From IMG/VR virus record IMGVR_UViG_3300046006_001819, positions 1-30,309 of that record: DNA of 30,309 nt. One strand, written 5' to 3'. Shown in pieces: positions 8,836 to 15,726 of this stretch (positions are counted from its first letter, which is position 1; each line of letters opens with the position of its first letter). Position numbers and translations under genes: made by a program. The notes beneath the pieces are model-generated. The model was not told the DNA's origin. It did not search any database and worked only from the letters and a program-made list of their open reading frames with translations. This DNA is from a virus.

Positions 8836-9741
8836 ATGTTACCTGCAGTAAAAAAGCCAAAAAAGATAAATTATCTAAACAACAAAGACATTCTAAAAGA
8901 AATTCACACAAGTAAAAATTCATATTGCTCTTTCGTAGATCCAGAGTATCATCGATATGACTTGATTATTGATAAGCCAGATAGTGATATCATCACTTCA
9001 TTAACATACGCCGGTAAGCCAGCTCAAATCAAAGCTGCTAAAGAAGTTAGAGCCGCAAGATTGTCAGTAGAGGCTGGGGAAAAGATTGACCCAAAGACTA
9101 TAGCGACTACCGATTTAATTTTCAGAGTCATGACTTGGGATCACGTTCCGGTAGCACAGAAGCAACCTAGAAAAACAGTAAAGAAGAAGACTGCTAAGGA
9201 TATCTTCGTATTCATCGATGATGATAATGATGACTTTTCAGATTTAGAAGACAAGGCTCTTAAAGCAGAAGTTGAGGACATGGTTCATGTCAAAGTAAAC
9301 TTTCCACCATTCCAACACTACAAGCTTGATGACACCGGCTCTTGGGTTTGTGTTGGTAAGAGTCACTGGGAAGGTGGTATGGAGAATGGATTCTTCAATA
9401 AAGATCATGGAAACCTCACAAACAAGCTAGCTCGTATGTACATGATGCTTTGCGAGAAGTATGCAATGAAGTTTAACTGGCGCGGATATACCTACAACGA
9501 TGAAATGAAGGCTAGCGCAATCTTACAGCTAACTTATGTAGGGCTAAGATTCAACGAAGCAAAAAGTGCTAACCCATTCGCTTACTACACCGCTGCTATC
9601 ACTAATAGCTTCTGCCGTGTATTGAATACTGAGAAGCGCAATCAAAACATCCGCGACGATATCTTAGAAATGAATGGTCTAAACCCAAGCTTTAGTCGCC
9701 AAATGAGCGGCAAACCGATAGGTCAAGGGCTTAAGCAATAA
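8836..9741 (+). CDS. gp55: late-transcription sigma factor gp55, with a large internal insertion
   Basis: This gp55-family protein should bind host RNA polymerase and direct it to late promoters. The N-terminus KINYLNNKDILKEI matches the YNYVNNKELLQAI start of T4 gp55. The C-terminal half carries the sigma region-2-like part: NKLARMYMMLCEKY, FNWRGYTYNDEMKASAI, then NPFAYYTAAITNSFCRVLNTEKRNQ, parallel to T4 'NFSGYT..KQEMIADGI' and '[24 protein letters not shown]'. T4 gp55 is about 185 aa; this one is 301. The extra sequence (about residues 35-190) separates the two conserved parts and holds a basic patch, an acidic run (FIDDDNDDFSDLED) and an aromatic-rich segment. The C-terminus lacks the acidic/aromatic clamp-binding tail of T4 gp55. 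The gene has its own sigma70 promoter and starts the plus-strand early/middle block. ATG is preceded by AGGGA at 8821-8825. Confidence 0.82.
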   Translation: MLPAVKKPKKINYLNNKDILKEIHTSKNSYCSFVDPEYHRYDLIIDKPDSDIITSLTYAGKPAQIKAAKEVRAARLSVEAGEKIDPKTIATTDLIFRVMTWDHVPVAQKQPRKTVKKKTAKDIFVFIDDDNDDFSDLEDKALKAEVEDMVHVKVNFPPFQHYKLDDTGSWVCVGKSHWEGGMENGFFNKDHGNLTNKLARMYMMLCEKYAMKFNWRGYTYNDEMKASAILQLTYVGLRFNEAKSANPFAYYTAAITNSFCRVLNTEKRNQNIRDDILEMNGLNPSFSRQMSGKPIGQGLKQ

Positions 9742-9755
9742 GGTAACCAGTTTCG

Positions 9756-9784
9756 TTGCTTTTCTTTAACAAAGGCGCTATATT
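9756..9784 (+). promoter_or_regulatory. possible sigma70-type promoter before gp47
   Basis: TTGCTT (9756-9761) and TATATT (9779-9784) are spaced by 17 bases. The predicted start falls at about 9791, on the A of the gp47 ATG, which would make a leaderless message. The match is moderate and could be chance in an AT-rich gap. Confidence 0.35.
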
Positions 9785-9790
9785 GATACA

Positions 9791-10807
9791 ATGAACAATC
9801 TATTCAAGAAGGCTGCCGTCTTCACCGATATTCACTTTGGCTTAAAGTCAAACAGCTTGCAACACAATCAAGACTGTTTGGATTTTGTCGATTGGTTTAT
9901 ATTAAAGGCAAAAGAAGAAGGCTGTGAAACTTGCTTGTTCTTAGGTGATTGGAATCACCATAGAGCAAGTATTAACATTCACACACTACAGTACGGCTTA
10001 CGTGCTTTAGAAAAGATGAACAATGCCTTTGAAAAGGTGTACTTCATCCCCGGGAATCACGATCTTTATTATCGTGACCGGCGTGATGTTCACAGTGTTG
10101 AGTGGGCTAATCATTTACCTAATGTGGTAATCGTTAACGATTGGTTTAACGAAGGAAATGTAGTCATTGCACCATGGCTTGTCGGCGATGACTACAAGAA
10201 GTTGGCGAAGATGAAGGGTAAGTATTTGTTTGCTCACCTTGAACTTCCCAACTTCTACATGAACGCAATGGTTCAGATGCCCGATCATGGCGAACTCAAT
10301 GACAATGACGTTACTGGATTCGAAAAGGTATTCAGTGGTCACTTTCACAAGAGACAAGCTAGAGGCAACATCTGGTACATCGGTAATGCTTTCCCGCACA
10401 ACTACGCAGATGCAGGTGATGACGCTCGTGGTATGATGATTCTCGAATGGGATCAGGAGCCAGAGTTTCATGCTTGGCCTAATCAGCCCAAATTCAGAGT
10501 TTACAAGCTCAGTGATATACTTGATAACCCAGAGGGCTTGCTACTTCCTAAGACATATGTTAGAGTGCATCTTGATATTGATATTTCGTATGAAGAAGCT
10601 AACTTCATTCGTGAGACTATGATACCAAAACATGAACTAAGAGAAATGACACTTATTCCAATGAAGCTTGAAGGGGTCGGCCAAGATATGGCTCCTGGCG
10701 AACTAAAGTTTGAAAGTGTTGACCAAATCGTCATCGACCAAATCACTTCAATTGAAAGTGATTTCTATGATAACAAAATGTTGTTAGAAATTTATAGGAA
10801 CCTGTGA
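9791..10807 (+). CDS. gp47: recombination endonuclease subunit gp47 (Mre11/SbcD-like)
   Basis: This is the metallophosphoesterase subunit of the gp46/gp47 complex, which processes double-strand ends for recombination-dependent replication. All phosphoesterase motifs are present in order: DIHFG (near residue 13), GDWNHHR (near 56), GNHD (88-91), a conserved His in AHLELP, and GHFHKR (near 183). Length (338 aa) is that of T4 gp47. The C-terminal part (about 230-338) would be the capping and gp46-contact region. Its stop overlaps the next ATG by one base (TGATG), and gp46 lies one gene further on, so the set is likely co-transcribed. The ribosome site is poor, with AAAGGCG 14 bases upstream at best. 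Confidence 0.93.
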   Translation: MNNLFKKAAVFTDIHFGLKSNSLQHNQDCLDFVDWFILKAKEEGCETCLFLGDWNHHRASINIHTLQYGLRALEKMNNAFEKVYFIPGNHDLYYRDRRDVHSVEWANHLPNVVIVNDWFNEGNVVIAPWLVGDDYKKLAKMKGKYLFAHLELPNFYMNAMVQMPDHGELNDNDVTGFEKVFSGHFHKRQARGNIWYIGNAFPHNYADAGDDARGMMILEWDQEPEFHAWPNQPKFRVYKLSDILDNPEGLLLPKTYVRVHLDIDISYEEANFIRETMIPKHELREMTLIPMKLEGVGQDMAPGELKFESVDQIVIDQITSIESDFYDNKMLLEIYRNL

Positions 10808-11460
10808 TGAGTAGAGCCAGCAACCGGCATGTTTGGGTTTTTAGGGAGATGCGTACCGGGGGAACAGCGTTCTCCGCTGAACTGTCGGCAGTATTAGCCA
10901 AACAGTTTAACTTTGTTATAGAATCACTTGATGATGCTATTATATCACCTGATGTACTTAATCATACACATAACTTCGATCTTATTGAAGATGTGGTAAA
11001 GATTTGTAATCCTATATTGATTCGGGTAACTCGCAGGAACAAAACTCAACAAATGTTGAGCAAAAATGCAATCTTGCATTCAGCAAAGGTAATGCCTGAC
11101 AGAGCTATCGTCAATATACAACCTGACACCACAGAAGAACAATTAACTGGGTTTGATGAATTAGTTAAAAATCATCCTGTTACTATTGAAGAAAAAGATG
11201 TAATTGGATTTGCAAAACAACATTTAGAATATGACTCTCTTTGGAAAAAGCATGGTTCGTTAGTAGAAAACACAACTATATATTACGAAGATTTGTTGAA
11301 TCCAATATCTTTACCCATATTAGATTTACATAAGATCAGTTTTCTAGACAACAGGAAGCATACTGCTAAGTTACCAAAAAAATACAAAAATAGATTATTT
11401 GCCAATATCACTGAAATAGGACAATGGATGGAAAAACATTATTATGAGCATCGTACTTAA
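10807..11460 (+). CDS. sulfotransferase-like protein inserted between gp47 and gp46
   Basis: This 217-aa protein begins WVFREMRTGGTAFSAEL, resembling the 5'-phosphosulfate loop of Stf0-type sulfotransferases ('R.GGT..L'). Further on, ILIRVTRRNKTQQMLS matches the 3'-phosphate-binding strand and helix ('LIRLTRRD...QA.S'), and TIYYEDLLNP matches the 'YEDL' element. Together these suggest a PAPS-dependent sulfotransferase or a relative; the acceptor is unknown. I chose ATG 10807, which overlaps the gp47 stop by one base and has AGGA about 8 bases upstream; GTG at 10804 is the alternative. The end overlaps gp46 by 17 bases. By eye it is more AT-rich than gp47 and gp46, consistent with later insertion. 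Phage genomes often carry host-derived cargo between these two genes. Confidence 0.6.
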   Translation: MSRASNRHVWVFREMRTGGTAFSAELSAVLAKQFNFVIESLDDAIISPDVLNHTHNFDLIEDVVKICNPILIRVTRRNKTQQMLSKNAILHSAKVMPDRAIVNIQPDTTEEQLTGFDELVKNHPVTIEEKDVIGFAKQHLEYDSLWKKHGSLVENTTIYYEDLLNPISLPILDLHKISFLDNRKHTAKLPKKYKNRLFANITEIGQWMEKHYYEHRT

Positions 11461-13522
11461 AAATATTACCCTTAGGAACTTTCTAAGTATCGGTGCAGTA
11501 ACACAAGCAGTTAACTTCGATAGCAAGGAACTTACGCTTATTCTTGGTGAAAACCTTGACCTAGGTGGTGACGGTGCTAGAAATGGTACAGGTAAGACAA
11601 CTCTTATTCAGGGTCTTACCTATGTATTGTTCGGCAATCCTATCAATCAGATTCGCAAAGATAACTTAATCAATAGAACGAACGGCAAGGGTATGATGGT
11701 TACTCTTGAATATAGTTCTGCCGGTATTGAGTATAAGATTGAACGCGGTCGCAGACCAAATATTCTCAAATTCTATGTTAACGGTGAAGAACAGAAGGAC
11801 GATACAGCAGATAGTGCCCAAGGGGAGAACAAGGATACGCAAAGAGAAGTTGAGCGTACTCTGGGTATGACTGCGGACATGTTCAAGCACATTGTTGCGT
11901 TGAACACCTATTCTGCGCCATTCTTGTCATTGCCGTCAGGTGACCAAAGAAAGATTATTGAACAGCTTCTTGGTATCACGTTGCTTTCTGAAAAGGCTGA
12001 CTTGATTAAAGAAAAGATTCGCATTAATAAGGACTCTATCCAGCAGGAAGAGTTTAGAGTTAAAGCGACCGAAGATGCTAACAAGCGTGTTCAAGAACAG
12101 ATTGACAGTTTAAAGCGCCGCCAAACTCTTTGGCAGAAGCAGCATGACGAAGCACTTAACAAGCTTATCGCCGACTATGATGAACTTAGCAAGATTGATA
12201 TTGAAGTTGAACTTCGTTCACATAAAGACTTAGTTGTTTACAATGACCTAAAGAGAAAGCAAGAACAGTATGATGCTATTCTTGCCCGCCAGATTGCTTG
12301 GAAGCAAAAGCGTGACAATGACATCGCTGCCCTTCAAACGCAATATGACACATTAAGTAATATTGATATTACCGCAGAGTTACAGGCTCATTATGACTTA
12401 AAGATATATGAAGCTAACAAGATTGAACTTGAAAGTTTACACAAGACCATTAAAGCACTTGAAGCTTCGCTTAAGAAGGATCAAGCACTTGTACTTAAAT
12501 TGCAGGAAGAAATCAATACTCTTGAAGAAAACAAATGCTATGCGTGTGGTCAAGACTTCCATGATGAAAGTCATGCCTCAGTAATTAGCAACAAGCGTGA
12601 CTTGTTGATTGTTTCTGAAGGTGATCTTGCCCAAACCCAAAATGATTTAGAAAAAAATAAAAATTCAATTTATGTTTTGGGCGAGAAGCCAGTAACGCAC
12701 TACGCCACTGAAACAGAAGCTATCAAGCATAGTTCAGAACTTGAGCGTATTCAGCAGCAGATTCAAACTAAGAATGATGAAGAAGACCCTTATGCCGATC
12801 AGTTGATTGGTCACGGAGTAGTGCTTCCCTCAATGCCGGTGACAATCTATGATACTGAGGCAGAAGCAGTCGAACATAAAACTATCGTTGCTAATCTTGA
12901 GAAGTCTATTGCGACCAAGGCAGAAGAATCTGACCCATACAGTGAGCAAATCACTGATATGGAGAAGCAGGCTCTACAGGAAATCAGTTTTGATAAGATT
13001 AATGAACTCACTAAGTTGGGAGAACATTACAAGTTCCTACAAGACTTGCTCACAAGTAAAGACTCATTCGTTCGTAAGAAGATCATCGATCAGAACTTAA
13101 GTTATCTAAATAGTAGGTTGACGAACTATCTTGACAAGATTGGTTTGCCGCACACTGTAGTATTCAAGAATGACTTGTCGGTTGAAATTACTGAACTTGG
13201 TCGTGAATTAGATTTTGATAACTTGAGTCGCGGTGAGCGTAACAGATTGATTCTTGGACTCTCATTTGCATTCAGAGACGTATGGGAAAACCTATACTAT
13301 CCTATTAATACAATCTTCATTGATGAATTGATTGATTCGGGTATGGATACTGTTGGAGTTGAGAATAGTATGGCTATTCTCAAAGACATGTCTCGTAGAC
13401 GTAACAAATCTATTTGGCTTGTGTCTCACCGAGAAGAACTTGCAGGGCGAGTTCCACAAGTTCTCAAGGTTGTAAAAGAAAATGGGTTTACAAGTTACAA
13501 TACGACTACAGATATCGAATAA
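11444..13522 (+). CDS. gp46: recombination endonuclease subunit gp46 (Rad50/SbcC-like ATPase)
   Basis: This is the SMC-like ATPase partner of gp47. The N-terminal ATPase half has Walker A GARNGTGKTTL (residues 44-54) and the conserved LTYVLFGNP helix end. A long coiled coil (about 185-560) is broken at CYAC (365-368), the zinc hook. The C-terminal half has the ABC signature LSRGERNRLILGLSFAFRD (near 594-612), Walker B TIFIDELID (near 622-630) and the switch His in WLVSHREE. At 692 aa it is longer than T4 gp46 (560 aa); the extra length lies in the coiled coil. The loop before the Walker A lysine is expanded (GENLDLGGDGARNGTGKT compared with the usual 'G.NG.GKS'). It overlaps the upstream gene by 17 bases. 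Confidence 0.93.
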   Translation: MSIVLKNITLRNFLSIGAVTQAVNFDSKELTLILGENLDLGGDGARNGTGKTTLIQGLTYVLFGNPINQIRKDNLINRTNGKGMMVTLEYSSAGIEYKIERGRRPNILKFYVNGEEQKDDTADSAQGENKDTQREVERTLGMTADMFKHIVALNTYSAPFLSLPSGDQRKIIEQLLGITLLSEKADLIKEKIRINKDSIQQEEFRVKATEDANKRVQEQIDSLKRRQTLWQKQHDEALNKLIADYDELSKIDIEVELRSHKDLVVYNDLKRKQEQYDAILARQIAWKQKRDNDIAALQTQYDTLSNIDITAELQAHYDLKIYEANKIELESLHKTIKALEASLKKDQALVLKLQEEINTLEENKCYACGQDFHDESHASVISNKRDLLIVSEGDLAQTQNDLEKNKNSIYVLGEKPVTHYATETEAIKHSSELERIQQQIQTKNDEEDPYADQLIGHGVVLPSMPVTIYDTEAEAVEHKTIVANLEKSIATKAEESDPYSEQITDMEKQALQEISFDKINELTKLGEHYKFLQDLLTSKDSFVRKKIIDQNLSYLNSRLTNYLDKIGLPHTVVFKNDLSVEITELGRELDFDNLSRGERNRLILGLSFAFRDVWENLYYPINTIFIDELIDSGMDTVGVENSMAILKDMSRRRNKSIWLVSHREELAGRVPQVLKVVKENGFTSYNTTTDIE

Positions 13523-13560
13523 AAAAATTACAGACACCGCACAGAAAGATAAGTTATAGT

Positions 13561-14124
13561 ATGCCATCACCCAGTAAGAACAAAGGATCAAGCTTCGAAA
13601 GAGAAGTCGCAAAGTTTATGAGCGACCTATACGGAGAAAGCTTCATTCGTGCACCTGGCTCAGGGGCATACATTGGTGGCAAGAATCAATCTCGCACACA
13701 AGTTTTACACGAAGGACAAATTCGCTCGTTCAAGGGTGATATTGTTCCCGGTCAAAGCTTTCCAAAGTTTAATGCAGAATGTAAGAGTTATGCAGACTTT
13801 CCATTTCATCAACTATTTTCAGGTGAGTGTAAAGTTATAGACGGTTGGATTGAGCAGATGATGGACGTTGAAGACGAGGGTGACTTAAACATTCTATTCA
13901 TGAAGTTTAACCGTAAAGGAAAATTCGTTGTAGTACAGACTAAATTGACTTGGGTAACCGATCAATTCATGTATTACACATCTAAGAAACACGGAGATTG
14001 GCTCATCTTAGATTTTGATCTATTTTTTAAACACAACAAAGACTTAGTTAAGGCATATTCAGGTACCACACCAAGCTCATCTACAGACACCAAGTCAGAT
14101 AGCATAATCACACTTAATACCTAA
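13561..14124 (+). CDS. PD-(D/E)XK-like nuclease, resolvase-type candidate
   Basis: This 187-aa protein has the order expected of a restriction-fold nuclease: GSSFEREVAKFMSDLYG (helix with the first Glu), then GDIVPGQSFPKFNAECKSYAD. There GD-(x)n-ECK supplies the Asp and the Glu-x-Lys pair of the PD-(D/E)XK active site. A Gln-rich or Asp helix follows (GWIEQMMDVEDEGDLNILFM) and a beta strand set (KFVVVQTKLTW). The last 25 residues are Ser/Thr-rich and disordered. The frame is open further upstream into gp46, but ATG 13561 is the natural start: it begins the conserved part and lies 38 bases after the gp46 stop. The ribosome site is weak (AAAGATAAG). Next to gp46/gp47 a role in resolving or trimming recombination intermediates is likely but unproven. 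Confidence 0.6.
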   Translation: MPSPSKNKGSSFEREVAKFMSDLYGESFIRAPGSGAYIGGKNQSRTQVLHEGQIRSFKGDIVPGQSFPKFNAECKSYADFPFHQLFSGECKVIDGWIEQMMDVEDEGDLNILFMKFNRKGKFVVVQTKLTWVTDQFMYYTSKKHGDWLILDFDLFFKHNKDLVKAYSGTTPSSSTDTKSDSIITLNT

Positions 14125-14140
14125 TTTAAAAACACAGAAC

Positions 14141-14480
14141 CCTACATTGTTATGTTCGTAAGAACCTCCTTGAGGCCGCACCACTGATGAATGCGTCCGG
14201 ATCTGGAGTATGCGTGACCGTGAGGTCATGGAATACCGATAGGGCTCTCGTTAGGTAGGCGAACCCTAAATGAGTCTGTGATATACTCTGTCTTGATAAT
14301 CACAGAACATGCGTTGCAGAGATGAAATATGCTCACTACAGTCCCATAAAACTTTACAGGGCAACCGGTAGCGATTAACAGCGATACGAGCTAGTTAGTC
14401 GGGGAACAGACAGCACAGGATGACGGGCCATGGCAAGGACCAAGTCTAGGTAGTGCCTCTCAGGGGCACTACCATGGCTT
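14141..14480 (+). ncRNA. candidate structured non-coding RNA, class unknown
   Basis: No reading frame of note covers this stretch and it is visibly GC-richer than the flanks. It folds locally into many hairpins: GTTC-GTAA-GAAC (14154-14165, GNRA loop); CCTC/GAGG (14165-14175); a 7-bp stem closed by GTGA, another GNRA loop (14213-14230); TAGGG/CCCTA (14240-14268); TCTGTGAT/ATCACAGA (14275-14306, 8 bp); and an 11-bp stem GGTAGTGCCTC/GGGGCACTACC with loop TCA (14449-14473). The last has no T tract, so it does not look like a simple terminator. GNRA loops are read on the plus strand, which favours that direction, following the nuclease gene. I could not place the cores of tmRNA, RNase P RNA, group I or II introns or a hammerhead. 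Strand, ends and function are not established. Confidence 0.4.
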
Positions 14481-14534
14481 CTAAACCGGCAATGTATATT
14501 CCTTATAAGATAAATTGATTACTGTTAAAAACGC

Positions 14535-14585
14535 TATACCGAAACGAACGAAGTGAGTAAGGTATAAGTTGTTCGAAGAACAACT
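14535..14585. other. two further hairpins in the convergent intergenic region
   Basis: TATACC (14535-14540) pairs with GGTATA (14561-14566), and AGTTGTTC (14567-14574) pairs with GAACAACT (14578-14585) around a GAA loop. They lie between the candidate RNA and the gp26 cassette. They may belong to the 3' end of either transcript; on the minus strand the second stem is followed by TTATACC, a poor terminator tail. Confidence 0.4.
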
Positions 14586-14603
14586 CCCAGAGTGAATATG
14601 GAA

Positions 14604-14630
14604 ATAGAGAGAAATTATCTTTCTCTCTAT
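14604..14630. terminator. hairpin between convergent transcripts, possible terminator
   Basis: A perfect 11-bp stem, ATAGAGAGAAA (14604-14614) and TTTCTCTCTAT (14620-14630), has a 5-base loop. It starts nine bases beyond the stop of the gp26 frame extension. The stem itself ends in A/T on both sides and no clear T run follows, so it may act as a processing or stability hairpin rather than a strong intrinsic terminator. Confidence 0.5.
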
Positions 14631-14638
14631 AACCGCTC

Positions 14639-14869
14639 TTAGAAATACGGCAGTTGGGATTTCTTTGTGATTTCTATATGGTCTTCTACTAGCTTTCCTA
14701 TGTGGTCTCGTTCCTCTGAGGACATATTCAGAATATCTTCGTAGGAAGCGCCCCCTCGCATATGCCATGCAAGGGATAACGCAGCCTTTCGTATTCCCGA
14801 AATGTCTTCTTCGTAACCTTCCAGCAGCTTTCTAATCTCCTCGGGACCCGAGTTTAGAAGCCTCAGTCG
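14639..14869 (-). CDS. -1 frame extension of gp26 (76 residues), expressed by programmed frameshift
   Basis: This frame opens just after a stop that lies six bases before the slippery site, and it has no ATG or GTG until its middle. It therefore has no sensible start of its own, yet it encodes a clearly protein-like, polar-helical sequence: EEIRKLLEGYEEDISGIRKA, ALSLAWHMRGGASYEDILNM and SSEERDHIGKLVEDHI, ending KKSQLPYF. The 'R.AL..AWYMRG..SYE...MS..ER..I...I..N.E.TKK..LP.F' pattern is one I associate with short proteins encoded next to gp26 in T4-like phages. After a -1 slip on T-TTT-TTC, the gp26 frame continues here and would yield a fusion of about 350 aa. The parallel is the G/GT or E/E+E' tail-assembly chaperone frameshifts of other phages. 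Confidence 0.75.
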   Translation of the reverse strand, partial: RLRLLNSGPEEIRKLLEGYEEDISGIRKAALSLAWHMRGGASYEDILNMSSEERDHIGKLVEDHIEITKKSQLPYF

Positions 14870-14875
14870 AAAAAA
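14827..14875 (-). promoter_or_regulatory. programmed -1 ribosomal frameshift signal
   Basis: On the minus strand the slippery heptamer T-TTT-TTC occupies 14875-14869, with zero-frame codons TTT TTC, the classical X XXY YYZ form. The zero-frame stop TGA is at 14865-14863. Seven bases after the heptamer a stem begins: GCTTCTAA (14861-14854) pairs with TTAGAAAGC (14835-14827, one bulged A), and inside it CTCGG pairs with CCGAG around a GTC loop. Heptamer, 7-base spacer and downstream stem-loop are the standard parts of a -1 frameshift site. Confidence 0.78.
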
Positions 14876-15690
14876 TCAGTAGGATTTAATGTGATTGTTT
14901 GGTCGTACTTGTTTCCGCAAGCTACACAAGTAATCTGCATGGGCTTTAACTCGCTATCTTTTCTAATATTTGCGCTATATTCTCTGATTTGAATATAAAG
15001 ATTTCTATCACAGTGCTGTAGGAAATCTAGAATGTATGCGGTTTCTGTTACGGGTACTGAGGGAGTGTTGATTTCAACAATAGACTTGCTTAGTAGTTCC
15101 ATTGTTAGGCTAGTAATCTTTTGCAAACCTTCTTGCATAATCTTAGCCTTCTTCTCATCATCTTCAGCACTTTCAAGTTGATTGAAGATGCGCTGTAGTT
15201 CAAATTGTTGAACTGATGCTTCATTTACTTCTCTAAAAGAAAGAGGTCTAAATGAAATCGAAAGGTCACCTAAGTCAAGTGGAGTCTTGAAGTCTGGGCT
15301 AGAAAGACCAGTAAGTAATCCTGCTAGATTAATTTTGTATCCTGAGACTTCTCCACATTTCGGACATGCTGATTCGATATCCATTTCACCGTTAGGACTT
15401 GATGCTGCTTTGATAGCAACTAAAATTGCATCTAAGTCAACGTTAGATACTGCCCAAGGATCTTTGATGTTCGGGATGCAGCTTCTAATCAATTCTACTA
15501 CCGCAGTTCCATTGAATAATGCGTCAGGTGTTCTTGCGGTAATTTCATCGATTGCAGTCATTGGGTAGACAGGAAGTTCGCCAGTTTCTGTTACCTCGAT
15601 TGCTCCTTCAGGATAGCCTAAGCCACCTGAAGGTAACTTCATATAAACTGATGGTCTTCTGAAATATTGTCTTAGCGGATTGTTGTCCAT
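14863..15690 (-). CDS. gp26: gp26-like baseplate hub protein (zero-frame product)
   Basis: This is a T4-type baseplate protein of the gp26 family, 275 aa. The start DNNPLRQYFRRPSVYMKLPS and the stretch GELPVYPMTAIDEITARTPD, then ALFNGTAVVELIRSCIPNIK and DPWAVSNVDLDAILVAIK, are characteristic. Two Cys pairs follow, CPKCG (near residue 95) and CVACG (near 258), which may bind a metal. I chose ATG 15690 because GAGGA lies seven to eight bases upstream; an in-frame ATG at 15705 has no ribosome site. It is 275 aa compared with 208 for T4 gp26. The zero frame ends FFD-stop directly on a frameshift signal, so the gene should make both a short and an extended form. A late-promoter-like motif lies upstream at 15743-15749. 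Confidence 0.82.
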   Translation of the reverse strand: MDNNPLRQYFRRPSVYMKLPSGGLGYPEGAIEVTETGELPVYPMTAIDEITARTPDALFNGTAVVELIRSCIPNIKDPWAVSNVDLDAILVAIKAASSPNGEMDIESACPKCGEVSGYKINLAGLLTGLSSPDFKTPLDLGDLSISFRPLSFREVNEASVQQFELQRIFNQLESAEDDEKKAKIMQEGLQKITSLTMELLSKSIVEINTPSVPVTETAYILDFLQHCDRNLYIQIREYSANIRKDSELKPMQITCVACGNKYDQTITLNPTDFFD

Positions 15691-15726
15691 GTGTGGGTTC
15701 CTCATAAAAAATGTGTATTGTAATTA

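Noticed and set aside
13414-13560. Longer start for the nuclease gene inside gp46
   Set aside because: The extra 49 residues would be read from the gp46 coding sequence in another frame. The conserved part begins at ATG 13561.
14184-14245. CTGATGA at 14184-14190 as the core of a hammerhead ribozyme
   Set aside because: No stem II can be drawn after it and no GAAA follows at the right distance.
14449-14473. The 11-bp GC-rich hairpin as an intrinsic terminator
   Set aside because: There is no T tract on either strand, so it is treated as part of the structured region.
14141-14480. tRNA, tmRNA, RNase P RNA, group I or II intron, or IscB-type omega RNA
   Set aside because: No cloverleaf or T-loop, no intron core or domain V, and no HNH or TnpB-type gene nearby. 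Some hairpins are loosely similar to HEARO-type RNAs, but I cannot align them convincingly.
14481-14768. A 95-codon minus-strand frame starting with ATG
   Set aside because: It overlaps the gp26 extension in another frame. The sequence is Arg-rich then Cys/Ser-rich with no protein-like pattern, whereas the -1 extension frame has one.
15691-15705. ATG at 15705 as the gp26 start
   Set aside because: It has no ribosome site. ATG at 15690 has GAGGA at the right distance and begins the conserved DNNPLRQYFRRP sequence.
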